The translations under genes and the position numbers were made by a program. Source: Mucilaginibacter ginsenosidivorans (GTDB lineage Bacteria; Bacteroidota; Bacteroidia; Sphingobacteriales; Sphingobacteriaceae). Taken from it: a stretch of 64,000 nucleotides of DNA. The notes beneath the pieces are model-generated. The model was not told the DNA's origin. It saw only the letters and a list, made by a program, of their open reading frames with translations, and did not search any database. Location: NCBI RefSeq assembly GCF_007971025.1, contig NZ_CP042436.1, forward strand, positions 3,844,001 through 3,908,000, written 5' to 3'. Positions within the stretch are counted from its first letter, which is position 1, and each line of letters opens with the position of its first letter. Shown here one piece after another: positions 26,444 through 37,808 of the stretch.

Positions 26444-27328
26444 TTATTTCTGCGAAGCAAAAAAAGCTTTACCCGCTTCCGTTTCCAGCGGATTTACAGC
26501 GTCGTCGGCGTTGGTGGAAAGGCTTACCGGCAGCCATTTTTCCATTTCCTCGCTCCTTAAAATATTGGCCTGCTTTACCATGCCTACGGCTTCGCTTCCC
26601 AATACCAAATGCACCGGCGGTTCCGGACTTTCAACCAAATCGATCATCGCTTTTGCTGCTTTGTCCGGGTCGCCCATGGGTATAAACTGGGGACTGGTAA
26701 ATAACGCTTTACGTGCGCCAACTGTTTTTTCATAGCCTTCCACCTCGGGCGCAAAGGTCATGGATGCGGTCATCCATTCCGTACGAAAGCCACCGGGTTC
26801 GACACTGGTAACAAATATGCCCAGCGGCGCCACTTCTTTGGCCAATGCCTCGGTAAAACCACCCAGGCCAAATTTTGCGGCCTGGTACATCGTCAGGCCG
26901 GGGTTGCCCACCCTGCCCCCTATCGAGCTGATCTGCAATATCCGGCCCGAACGCTGTTTACGCATGTAAGGCAATACCGCCCGTGTTATGGCAATGGGTG
27001 CGTATAAATTCGTGTCCAGCTGGCTCAATACCTGCTCCTCTGTATAAGCTTCGGCAGCGCCAATGATACCGAACCCGGCGTTGTTTACCAGCACATCTAT
27101 CCGCCCGAATTTCCGGATGGTGTCATCAACAGCAGTGATGATCTGCTCCTGGCTGGTCACATCCAGTTTTAAGGGAAGTACCTGACCGGGGTATTTTTCA
27201 ATCAGCTCTTTTAATTGTTCGGGATTACGGGCCGTGGCGGCAACCGTGTCGCCATGGGCCAATACTGCTTCTGCCAGGTTGCGTCCCAATCCGCGGGAGC
27301 TGCCTGTTATAAACCAAATCTTTGTCAT
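26444..27328 (-). CDS. SDR-family oxidoreductase
   Basis: This 294-residue classical SDR has TGSSRGLGRNLA for cofactor binding, NNAGFG, the catalytic serine in LQISSIGG and YQAAK (YxxxK). ATARNPEQL after strand 2 suggests NADP(H). The C-terminal extension with MGDPDKAAKAMIDLV, PPVHLVLG and ALFTSPQF is typical of the large group of 'SDR, oxidoreductase' proteins near AraC regulators. A 12-bp inverted repeat lies about 180 bp upstream of its start. Confidence 0.87.
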   Translation of the reverse strand: MTKIWFITGSSRGLGRNLAEAVLAHGDTVAATARNPEQLKELIEKYPGQVLPLKLDVTSQEQIITAVDDTIRKFGRIDVLVNNAGFGIIGAAEAYTEEQVLSQLDTNLYAPIAITRAVLPYMRKQRSGRILQISSIGGRVGNPGLTMYQAAKFGLGGFTEALAKEVAPLGIFVTSVEPGGFRTEWMTASMTFAPEVEGYEKTVGARKALFTSPQFIPMGDPDKAAKAMIDLVESPEPPVHLVLGSEAVGMVKQANILRSEEMEKWLPVSLSTNADDAVNPLETEAGKAFFASQK

Positions 27329-27509
27329 ATCTTTTAATGTTTTGATAGAACAAAGGTCGGTTGATTATGCAGTCAGCGCTTTGTTGAAACGCTCAAGTTG
27401 TTTTGCTGAAAAGCTCATTTTTGGAGTACAGATGCCGGAGGTCAGAAGTCAGATATCTGTCCATTATATATTCATATTCTGATTTCAGACTTCTCACGAA
27501 ACTCTAAAT

Positions 27510-27598
27510 CATGGTTAACACCTTTTTTATCAATTTCTACTTAAAATATTGACAATCAATTAATTAAAGACAAAAGACAAAATAATGTGTTAACCATG
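27510..27598. repeat. 12-bp inverted repeat around an AT-rich core
   Basis: CATGGTTAACAC (27510-27521) and GTGTTAACCATG (27587-27598) are perfectly complementary. They enclose a 65-bp AT-rich core and are followed by a second GTTAACC. They lie between ddl and the SDR gene, both on the minus strand. They could be an operator pair, a hairpin, or another word array. Confidence 0.5.
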
Positions 27599-27626
27599 TT
27601 AACCCATCCCCGGGCGGACAGGCGTA

Positions 27627-28610
27627 TTACATAGCTCCTTCTATCAGTTCACCGTAAAACTCACCGACGTCCATGCCCATTGCCCTTACCTGCTGCGGCA
27701 CCAGGCTGTTGGCAGATTGGCCGGGGGTGGTGTTGATCTCGATAAAATAAAAGTCGTTGGTATTTTCCAGGATGATAAAGTCGATGCGCACCATACCCTT
27801 GCAATTGAGCCGCAGGTAAACCTCGGTTACGATATTGGCTATCTTTTCATTCATTTCGGCATCCAAATCGGCGGGTGTAATTTCTTTGGACACACCGGGC
27901 GTGTACTTGGCCTCGTAGTCAAAAAAGTCTTTCGAGCTGATGATCTCGGTTGCCGGCAATACGGTGATATGTCCCTTCAAGCGTGCCACACCGATACTGA
28001 ACTCGCGCCCTTTGATAAATTCCTCCACCAAAATCTGGTCGTCCTCTTTAAAGGCCCTTTCAAAAGCGTCGTGCAGCCCGGCAACATTTTGCACCTTGCT
28101 CATGCCTACGCTGCTACCACCGTTGTTCGGCTTAATAAACAGCGGGAATTTAAGGGATGATACCACATTGGCAGCCTCGTGTATACCGGTCTTGAATAAC
28201 TGAATGGAGCGCGCTGTGTTCAGCCCGTGTATGCCATGAACAATGGCTTTTGTATAGGCCTTATTCATGGTGATGGCTGATGTTGTGGCGTCGCAGGTGT
28301 TATATGGGATATCCAGCATGTCAAAATAGCCCTGCAGTTTACCATCTTCTCCCGGTGTGCCGTGCACAGTAATAAAAGCGAAATCAAATTTGATCCTCTC
28401 CCCTTTCAGTGCCAGGCTGAAATCATTCTTATCCACATCAATCTTTCTGTCTTCCGATTCATAAAACCAGCGGTCGCGGGTTATCAGGATGGTATAAACA
28501 TTATATTTCGAACCGTCCAAATTGGCTTTGATGTTTTGGGCGCTGTTAATGGAAACTTCGTATTCGCCGGTAAATCCTCCGGCTAAAAGGGCGATATTTT
28601 TGCGTGACAT
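27627..28610 (-). CDS. ddl: D-alanine--D-alanine ligase
   Basis: This 327-residue ATP-grasp ligase makes D-Ala-D-Ala for peptidoglycan. It starts with NIALLAGGFTGEYEVSINSA, contains the glycine-rich ATP loop PNNGGSSVGMSKV, VEEFIKGREFSIGV and the metal/substrate motif FIEINTTPGQSANS. The ATG at 28610 replaces a TTG three codons upstream. An intergenic word array separates it from the divergent PASTA gene, also a peptidoglycan-linked protein. Confidence 0.95.
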   Translation of the reverse strand: MSRKNIALLAGGFTGEYEVSINSAQNIKANLDGSKYNVYTILITRDRWFYESEDRKIDVDKNDFSLALKGERIKFDFAFITVHGTPGEDGKLQGYFDMLDIPYNTCDATTSAITMNKAYTKAIVHGIHGLNTARSIQLFKTGIHEAANVVSSLKFPLFIKPNNGGSSVGMSKVQNVAGLHDAFERAFKEDDQILVEEFIKGREFSIGVARLKGHITVLPATEIISSKDFFDYEAKYTPGVSKEITPADLDAEMNEKIANIVTEVYLRLNCKGMVRIDFIILENTNDFYFIEINTTPGQSANSLVPQQVRAMGMDVGEFYGELIEGAM

Positions 28611-28623
28611 ATTATTCAAAGAT

Positions 28624-28708
28624 AGTCCGAAAGTCGGAAAGTCTGAAAGTCCGAAAGAAAATATAAAATAAACTTGCAGACTTCCGGTCTTGCGGACTTT
28701 CCGACTTT
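28624..28708. repeat. inverted word array (GTCCGAAA/TTTCGGAC type)
   Basis: The left arm (28624-28657) is a tandem of near-identical 8-10-nt words (AGTCCGAA, AGTCGGAA, AGTCTGAA). The right arm (28675-28708) has the complementary words; CGGACTTTCCGACTTT at 28693-28708 pairs with 28630-28645 at 15 of 16 positions. The spacer is AT-rich. It lies between divergent ddl and the PASTA gene. Confidence 0.65.
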
Positions 28709-28766
28709 ATAACACAAATCTCAAAATTTTACCCTATGTTTGATAACTGAATATCTCGTAGATTCG

Positions 28767-29540
28767 ATGAGTAAATTTGGCTCCTATTTAAAAACAAAAA
28801 GCTTCCGCAATACTATCTTATTAGCTATCGGTTCGGTCATTATCGTTGTCCTGATAGCATTTTACAGTCTCAGCTACTACACACGCCACGGCTCGGGTAT
28901 CCCGGTGCCAAAAGTAACAGGTATACAAATAGATAAAGCGCTGGATGTACTCAAGGGCCAGGGCTTTGGTGTCAGCATCGACTCGGTTTATGTGCTCGAC
29001 CAGGCACCCGGGACCGTTGTTGAACAGGACCCTGACGCCGGCACCAACGTGAAGGAAAACCGTATAATTTATCTTAAGATCGTTAAAAACCTGGCACCCA
29101 ATGTATCGCTCCCCGACGTAATGGATGTTTCCTATATCTCGGCTGCGGCCACCCTTTCAAACTATGGGCTTAAAATAGGTGACACTACTTACAAACCGGA
29201 CATCGCACGTAATCACGTACTTGAGGTCAGGTTTGCAGGAGAGAAGATCGAACCCGGCACAAAATTACCTAAAGGTTCGAAAGTAGACCTTGTACTTGGC
29301 GACGGAGCCGGGGCAGGCGAGGTAGAAATACCCGATGTAATGAACCAGGACTTTGATGCGGCTAAATTTGCCATCAAAGGCGCCGGCTTAAACGTTGGGC
29401 TGATAACCTATCAGGGCACGATCACAGATTCGACCAACCTGGTAGTTGTTTATCAAACCCCTATGAGAACAGATTCGCTACCAAAAACTGCGCTTGGCAC
29501 CAAAATAAATCTCACTGTCACACAAGGGAAAAAGCAATAA
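28767..29540 (+). CDS. PASTA-domain membrane protein
   Basis: This 257-residue protein has one N-terminal transmembrane segment (near residues 15-38) and three consecutive PASTA domains, beginning IPVPKVTGIQIDKALDVL, VSLPDVMDVSYISAAATL and VEIPDVMNQDFDAAKFAI. PASTA domains bind muropeptides or penicillin-binding partners. There is no kinase or transpeptidase domain, so it may be an envelope sensor or scaffold. It is 69 bp from mltG on the same strand and divergent from ddl, supporting a cell-wall role. Confidence 0.9.
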   Translation: MSKFGSYLKTKSFRNTILLAIGSVIIVVLIAFYSLSYYTRHGSGIPVPKVTGIQIDKALDVLKGQGFGVSIDSVYVLDQAPGTVVEQDPDAGTNVKENRIIYLKIVKNLAPNVSLPDVMDVSYISAAATLSNYGLKIGDTTYKPDIARNHVLEVRFAGEKIEPGTKLPKGSKVDLVLGDGAGAGEVEIPDVMNQDFDAAKFAIKGAGLNVGLITYQGTITDSTNLVVVYQTPMRTDSLPKTALGTKINLTVTQGKKQ

Positions 29541-29609
29541 ATCAGACCATATCCCGTTGCAAATCAATTTCAAAGCTTAATGGTTATCAACATTACATCA
29601 TCAAAATAA

Positions 29610-30662
29610 ATGACCGGGGAAAAGAAATCGTCAGGTATGACCAAAAAGATCATCATCGCCCTGGTGATCGTTTTAATTTTATCGTTAGGGCTTACAGGTG
29701 TCTTCTATTATATAAGATATTACGGGCCGAATGTTACCAATAAACAGGAATACCTGTACATCCACACCGGTGCGACCTATGCCGACGTATATAAAACCAT
29801 ACAGGATGAAGGAATAGTAAAGGATACCGCTGCCTTTAACGTTTCGGCACATAACATGAGGTATATTAACCGGGTAAAACCGGGGCGCTACCACCTGCAT
29901 CCCGGAATGGGCAACCGCCGCCTTATCAATATGCTGGCCTCGGGTAGCCAGGAGCCTATTCAACTGTCATTTCATAATTTAAGGCTGAAGGAAGATTTTG
30001 CCGGATTTGTTTCCAAAAAGATCGAACCCGACTCGGTTTCCATTCTTCGCCTGCTTGATTCAGATCAATTCCTACAACAATACGGGTTCACGCGCGATAA
30101 CGTTTACGCGGTGTTCATACCCAACACCTACCAGCTTTACTGGAACACTACACCCGAAAAGTTTTTCAAAAGGATGTACGCCAACTATGAAAAATTCTGG
30201 ACACCCGAACGCAAACAACAGGCTAAGGAAATTAACCTTACACCTGTCGAGGTTTCAGTTTTAGCTTCAGTGGTGGACGCCGAAGCATTGCACGATGATG
30301 AAATGCCCACCATAGCAGGGCTCTACCTGAATCGCTTAAAGAAAGGCATGAAACTGGAGTCGGATCCAACGGTAATATTTGCCCTCCACGATTTCACGAT
30401 AAGGCGTGTGCTTAACAGATACCTTTCGTATAATTCGCCATACAACACTTACCTGCATACGGGTTTGCCACCCGGCCCTATTATGATGCCTTCGGTTAAT
30501 GCATTGGATGCTGTGCTTAATTACAAAAAGACCGATTATATTTATATGTGCGCCAAAGAGGATTTTTCGGGATATCATAATTTCGCTACTAACCAGGCCG
30601 ATCATTTGATCAATGCCCGCAAATTCCAGCAGGCGCTGAACGAGAGAAATATCAAAAAGTAA
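29610..30662 (+). CDS. mltG: endolytic murein transglycosylase
   Basis: This 350-residue inner-membrane lytic transglycosylase cleaves nascent glycan strands in the periplasm. It has one N-terminal transmembrane helix (about residues 11-33), a LysM-like region and the YceG catalytic domain. Key motifs are ASVVDAEALHDDEMPTIAG with the presumed catalytic Glu, LYLNRLKKGMKLESDPT, and SPYNTYLHTGLPPGPI near the end. Its stop overlaps the next start by one base (TAATG), so the two are translationally coupled. Confidence 0.94.
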   Translation: MTGEKKSSGMTKKIIIALVIVLILSLGLTGVFYYIRYYGPNVTNKQEYLYIHTGATYADVYKTIQDEGIVKDTAAFNVSAHNMRYINRVKPGRYHLHPGMGNRRLINMLASGSQEPIQLSFHNLRLKEDFAGFVSKKIEPDSVSILRLLDSDQFLQQYGFTRDNVYAVFIPNTYQLYWNTTPEKFFKRMYANYEKFWTPERKQQAKEINLTPVEVSVLASVVDAEALHDDEMPTIAGLYLNRLKKGMKLESDPTVIFALHDFTIRRVLNRYLSYNSPYNTYLHTGLPPGPIMMPSVNALDAVLNYKKTDYIYMCAKEDFSGYHNFATNQADHLINARKFQQALNERNIKK

Positions 30663-31069
30663 TGTTTGAGCATACCACCAAAGTACGTGTACGATACGGC
30701 GAAACTGACCAGATGGGCTATATGTATTATGGTAACTACGCCGAATTTTACGAAGTGGGCCGTGTTGAAATGTTGCGCAGCCTGGGGATGACCTATAGCG
30801 GCATGGAGGCATCGGGTATTATGATGCCGGTGCTCGAAATGCATTGCAAATATCTGAAACCAGCTCTGTACGACGAGGAAATCAGTATTAAAGTCATCAT
30901 GGCGAAGATGCCCGGAGTGAAAATTCACTTTAAGTACGAGCTGTATAACCCTAATAAAGAGCTGATTAATATCGGCGAAACCCTATTGGCGTTCATTAAC
31001 ATGAAGACCAATCGTCCCTGCCTGCCCCCGCAGGATTTTATCGACGGACTAAAGCCCTTTTTTCAGTAG
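30662..31069 (+). CDS. acyl-CoA thioesterase, YbgC type
   Basis: This 135-residue hotdog-fold thioesterase has VRYGETDQMGYMYYGNYAEFYEVGR, the YbgC/4HBT motif with an Asp near the active site. It should hydrolyse acyl-CoA or acyl-ACP thioesters in the cytoplasm. It overlaps mltG by one base and is followed 11 bp later by a YihY gene, so it belongs to a mltG-thioesterase-YihY operon. Confidence 0.88.
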   Translation: MFEHTTKVRVRYGETDQMGYMYYGNYAEFYEVGRVEMLRSLGMTYSGMEASGIMMPVLEMHCKYLKPALYDEEISIKVIMAKMPGVKIHFKYELYNPNKELINIGETLLAFINMKTNRPCLPPQDFIDGLKPFFQ

Positions 31070-31080
31070 ATTTGGTTTGA

Positions 31081-32064
31081 ATGAAGTGGTTACATCGTTT
31101 TTTACGACGGTTTGTGTTTTACCGTTACCTGGTGGAATGTACCAAGTACATTGAATTTCCGGGTTTTAAACCTATTTCTCTATATACAGTTGCTGTTTTC
31201 TTTTTTGATGAATTGAGCCGGGGAACCGTCGCTAACAAGGCGTCGTCACTCGCTTATAATTTTATGCTGGCACTTTTCCCCGCAACTATATTCCTGTTTA
31301 CGCTTATCCCCTATATACCTATCCACCACTTCCAGGACAACCTGCTAAATCTATTGGAACAGATCATGCCTGGCGATGCGTATGATGCCTTCCAGAACAC
31401 AATTACCGATATTGTTAAGAATCAGAACGGTAAATTATTTTCGTTCGGTTTCCTCACCACTTTATTCTTTGCCACCAACGGCGTAAACCGCCTGATGCAG
31501 GCGTTTAATAAATCGTCGCTACAGACCGAGACGCGTGGCTATCTGCGTCGCCGGTGGGTGGCCCTGGTTCTTACCGTAGTTATCAGCGTATCCCTGCTGG
31601 TGGCTGTGGCCATTATGATAGCTGGCCACAAAATATTGATCTTCCTTCAATCGCACATTGCCAGCTCGGCTCATGCCTGGATATTTGTGATAGCGTTATT
31701 AAGATGGCTTATAGTAATACTTATTTTCTTCGTCACCGTGGCGTTGCTTTACCGCTATGGCCCCGCGCATAAACAGCGATGGAAATTTCTTAGTCCGGGT
31801 GCGATAGTGGCCACGGGGCTTGCGGTGCTTACATCAGTCGGGTTCACTTACTACATAAATAATTTCTCATCCTACAATAAAATATACGGCTCCATAGGTA
31901 CGCTTATCGTCGTCATGATCTGGCTGTACCTCAACTCCCTTATCATACTGATAGGCTATGAACTGAATGCCAGTATCGAGCTCTCCAAACGCAGCATTAA
32001 GATCGTCAAACCTAAATTCAACACCTTTCGAACCGGTCATACCGAAAGTAAAAGCAATCATTGA
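31081..32064 (+). CDS. YihY/virulence factor BrkB family membrane protein
   Basis: This 327-residue inner-membrane protein has about six transmembrane segments and the family motifs ANKASSLAYNFMLALFPATIFLF, NGVNRLMQAFN, RYGPAHKQRWKFLSPGAIVAT and YGSIGTLIVVMIWLYLNSLIILIGYELNA. Despite an old link to RNase BN it is not a nuclease; its role is unknown. It closes the mltG operon. Confidence 0.92.
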   Translation: MKWLHRFLRRFVFYRYLVECTKYIEFPGFKPISLYTVAVFFFDELSRGTVANKASSLAYNFMLALFPATIFLFTLIPYIPIHHFQDNLLNLLEQIMPGDAYDAFQNTITDIVKNQNGKLFSFGFLTTLFFATNGVNRLMQAFNKSSLQTETRGYLRRRWVALVLTVVISVSLLVAVAIMIAGHKILIFLQSHIASSAHAWIFVIALLRWLIVILIFFVTVALLYRYGPAHKQRWKFLSPGAIVATGLAVLTSVGFTYYINNFSSYNKIYGSIGTLIVVMIWLYLNSLIILIGYELNASIELSKRSIKIVKPKFNTFRTGHTESKSNH

Positions 32065-32152
32065 AACGACAAGCGTTTCAGCCTGCAATTTGTAAGGAAA
32101 ATACAAAAACCACTACTAATTACCAGGAAGCAGCTTTTATGCAGCGGTTAAA

Positions 32153-32623
32153 ATGAATTACGACTTACAAATTGAAAAAATAACATCCAAAGAGAATATT
32201 CCTTTCGAACTGTTGCTATTGGCCGATGAAACCTTAGAGGCTATCGGAAAATATATCAATGCTTCCGATGTGTATGTTGCAAAACAAACCGGCTCCACCA
32301 ATCCAATAGCTGTTTTTGTACTGCAATTATTAAATCCCGCTGAAATTGAAATTAAAAACATTGCAGTGGCGACGGGCTTCCAGCGGAACGGTATCGGAAG
32401 CTGTCTAATTGAACGGATACAACAAATAGCCAAACAACTGGGCTGCGTTACCATCTGGGTTGGCACACCCGACTGCGCCACCAGGGAGATCAGTTTTTAC
32501 GAAAGGAACGGCTTCAAAAAAGCCGGCTTCAAAAAGAACTTTTTCATCGACAATTATATCGAACCGATATTCGATAATGGTGTGCTGTTAAAGGATATGG
32601 TTATGTTGAGCATGGAAGTTTAA
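32153..32623 (+). CDS. GNAT-family N-acetyltransferase
   Basis: This 156-residue protein has the GNAT acetyl-CoA motif A, IKNIAVATGFQRNGIGSCLIERI, with the RNGIGS pyrophosphate loop, followed by motif B (FYERNGFKKAGFKKNFF). The substrate is unknown. It lies alone between YihY and the rifampin phosphotransferase. Confidence 0.88.
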   Translation: MNYDLQIEKITSKENIPFELLLLADETLEAIGKYINASDVYVAKQTGSTNPIAVFVLQLLNPAEIEIKNIAVATGFQRNGIGSCLIERIQQIAKQLGCVTIWVGTPDCATREISFYERNGFKKAGFKKNFFIDNYIEPIFDNGVLLKDMVMLSMEV

Positions 32624-32699
32624 TATACTTGCCCGACGACACGTAAAAAAAGTCCCAATTTTGAATGACAAAAATTCAGATTCAGTGCTGAGCATCCAT

Positions 32700-35725
<3,026 letters not shown>

Positions 35726-36190
35726 ATGTCAGCAAGTAAAATAACTATTCTTTATGTAGACGACGAAGAGAACAATCTATTTTCGTTCAAGGCCACTTTC
35801 CGGCTAAAATATCGTGTACTAACGGCTCTTAGTGGCGATGAGGCTCTGAAGCTTTTGAAAGCTAACACGGTTAACATCATTATCACCGATCAGCGGATGC
35901 CTGAAATGACGGGGGTTGAATTTTTAGAAAAGGTATTAAAAGATTTCCCGGACCCCATACGAATTCTTCTAACCGGCTATGCTGACATGGGAGCGGTAGT
36001 CGATGCCGTCAATAAAGGAAAAATTTTCCATTACATTTCCAAACCATGGAATGAAGACGAGCTTGATTCGACCATCAATAGAGCTTATGCGGAGTTCCTC
36101 GAAAAAGCTCAATTAAAGGAAATGAATGAAAAGCTGGAAGGCTCAAATGATCAATTAGAATTTTTGTTAAGACAAAAGCTCCTTTCATAA
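35726..36190 (+). CDS. response regulator (receiver domain, no output domain)
   Basis: This 154-residue protein has one receiver domain. The acidic pocket is Asp12/Asp13 and the phosphoacceptor is Asp55 in ITDQRMPEMTG; KPWNED carries the conserved Lys. A C-terminal coiled helix (about 120-154) follows, with no DNA-binding domain. It is closely similar to the N-terminal receiver of the hybrid kinase at 36.6-37.7 kb. It converges on the second response regulator, 20 bp away, and is part of the same signalling locus. Confidence 0.9.
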   Translation: MSASKITILYVDDEENNLFSFKATFRLKYRVLTALSGDEALKLLKANTVNIIITDQRMPEMTGVEFLEKVLKDFPDPIRILLTGYADMGAVVDAVNKGKIFHYISKPWNEDELDSTINRAYAEFLEKAQLKEMNEKLEGSNDQLEFLLRQKLLS

Positions 36191-36210
36191 TACTACAGCT
36201 AAATAACTAT

Positions 36211-36618
36211 TTACACCTGAATAAGCAGCGACTGCAGCTTTTCTTTTGTAAGGGGTTTTTCGATGATCCTGCTTACCGTCGGGTAAGTTAGTACCTTATA
36301 TATGTCAGCCGGATTACTTGCAGACGTCAGTATAGTTAATATGACGATCCGATAATTATTTTTGACCTCGTTCGGGAATTTTTCAAATTGTTCAACAAAA
36401 TCAAACCCATTCATAAACGGCATTTGCAAATCAAGCAAAATTATCGTTGGAACAGGGCTATTCCCGTCGGCATTCTCACGTATTGTTTCCAATGCATGTT
36501 CGGCATTCTCAAAAGCCTTAATGGCAGTGTATTTAGTACTAAGTTCAAGGAATTTTTGAGTCACAAAGCGATCGAGTTCGCTATCATCAATTATTATAAA
36601 AGAAAAATCTATATTCAT
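36211..36618 (-). CDS. single-domain response regulator
   Basis: This 135-residue CheY-like receiver has acidic residues Asp11/Asp12, phosphoacceptor Asp63 in LLDLQMPFMNG, and the conserved Lys in KPLTKEKL. It has no output domain, so it probably relays phosphate or signals by protein contact. Its start overlaps the stop of the hybrid kinase gene (TGATG), so it is translationally coupled and is the likely partner. Confidence 0.9.
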   Translation of the reverse strand: MNIDFSFIIIDDSELDRFVTQKFLELSTKYTAIKAFENAEHALETIRENADGNSPVPTIILLDLQMPFMNGFDFVEQFEKFPNEVKNNYRIVILTILTSASNPADIYKVLTYPTVSRIIEKPLTKEKLQSLLIQV

Positions 36619-37724
36619 CAGATAGAAGGAATAGTTACTTTAAAGGTTGTCCCCTGGTGCAAAACGGATTGTACCTCTATTTGGCCGTTTAGTTTTATCA
36701 GTGCACTTTTTACATTGTATAAGCCAAAACCCGACCCTACCTCCAAAGAATTTGAACGATAAAAGAGGTTAAATATTTCCCCGACATGGCTTCCTAAAAT
36801 ACCTATTCCGGTATCTTTCACATAAATTGTCGCCACACTTTTAGCCACCTCAACAATCACCTCAACAGATTTATTTTTGCTGTCTCTATCCTGGTATTTA
36901 AAAGCATTCGATAAAAGATTGTTAAAGATAAGCCTTAATGGTGCATAGTCGCTTCGGAAAACCCCATCCTGGTTAATACTTATATTAAACGCCACCCCAT
37001 TCACTTTTGCGAGTACCGAATATATAGATTTCAATTCGCCAATAACTTTCTTAAAATCAATTTCAGTTATCTTTAATTCCCCTCTTTGCAAACTGTAGTA
37101 GTCATGCATACTTAAAACATATGCGTCCATTTTTTTTACTGATTTTTTCATCAGGAACAACATTTCCTTCATCTCGGCAACATCGTCGATCTCGTTTGCC
37201 AAATCAATGGCCCCCAAAATCCCGGACAATGGTCCCCTGATGTCGTGGCTGACACTATAGGCAAACTTGTTCAGTTCGTCATAGGCTTTCTGCAGTTCCA
37301 CATTTTTAACAGACAGCATCGAATTGGCAAGATAAAATTTATTGGCTTCGTCTATTGCTCCAATAATCTCTGCTTCTGTCCAGGGCTTTTTCACGAACCT
37401 GAAAATGTTCCCTTTGTTTATAGCAGCAATTATCGACTCAACATCAGTATACGCCGTTAGCATAATGCGTATCGGGAGGGGATAGCTGCGCCGTATTTCT
37501 TCAAAAAAATCAACGCCCGTTTTGCCAGGCATCCGCTGGTCAGAAAAAATCACCCTGATTTCAGGATTATCTTCCAGAATAACCAGGGCCCGGGGTACAT
37601 CTTCGGCAGTAAATATCTGGTAATCGAGCCTCAATGAAGCCTTAAAGCCCAACAGGTTATCAGGCTCATCATCCACATACAATACTTTTACTTTCTCTGC
37701 CACTTTGATTGGGTTTATGGACAT
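36618..37724 (-). CDS. hybrid protein: receiver plus histidine kinase
   Basis: This 368-residue cytoplasmic protein has an N-terminal receiver (phosphoacceptor Asp62 in FSDQRMPGKTG, KPW motif), a linker helix and a HisKA/HATPase kinase module. The H-box is FAYSVSHDIRGPLSG with His160. ATP-lid residues are in FNNLLSNAFKYQD (N box), VKDTGIGI (G1) and GSGFGLYNVKSA (G2). There is no membrane segment, so input should come through its receiver. It lies 84 bp after the 7TMR-DISM kinase and is coupled to the downstream receiver, suggesting a phosphorelay. Confidence 0.9.
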   Translation of the reverse strand: MSINPIKVAEKVKVLYVDDEPDNLLGFKASLRLDYQIFTAEDVPRALVILEDNPEIRVIFSDQRMPGKTGVDFFEEIRRSYPLPIRIMLTAYTDVESIIAAINKGNIFRFVKKPWTEAEIIGAIDEANKFYLANSMLSVKNVELQKAYDELNKFAYSVSHDIRGPLSGILGAIDLANEIDDVAEMKEMLFLMKKSVKKMDAYVLSMHDYYSLQRGELKITEIDFKKVIGELKSIYSVLAKVNGVAFNISINQDGVFRSDYAPLRLIFNNLLSNAFKYQDRDSKNKSVEVIVEVAKSVATIYVKDTGIGILGSHVGEIFNLFYRSNSLEVGSGFGLYNVKSALIKLNGQIEVQSVLHQGTTFKVTIPSI

Positions 37725-37808
37725 AGGTATTATCGTAAATTTTGGAAAAGAAAGCTTACGATGCCAGAAAACATCGGTAAATCTCTTATGCTACAATTGA
37801 TTTCTTAT

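Noticed and set aside
28624-28657. Possible CRISPR array
   Set aside because: The repeated units are 8-10 nt, imperfect and lack unique spacers; no cas genes are present.
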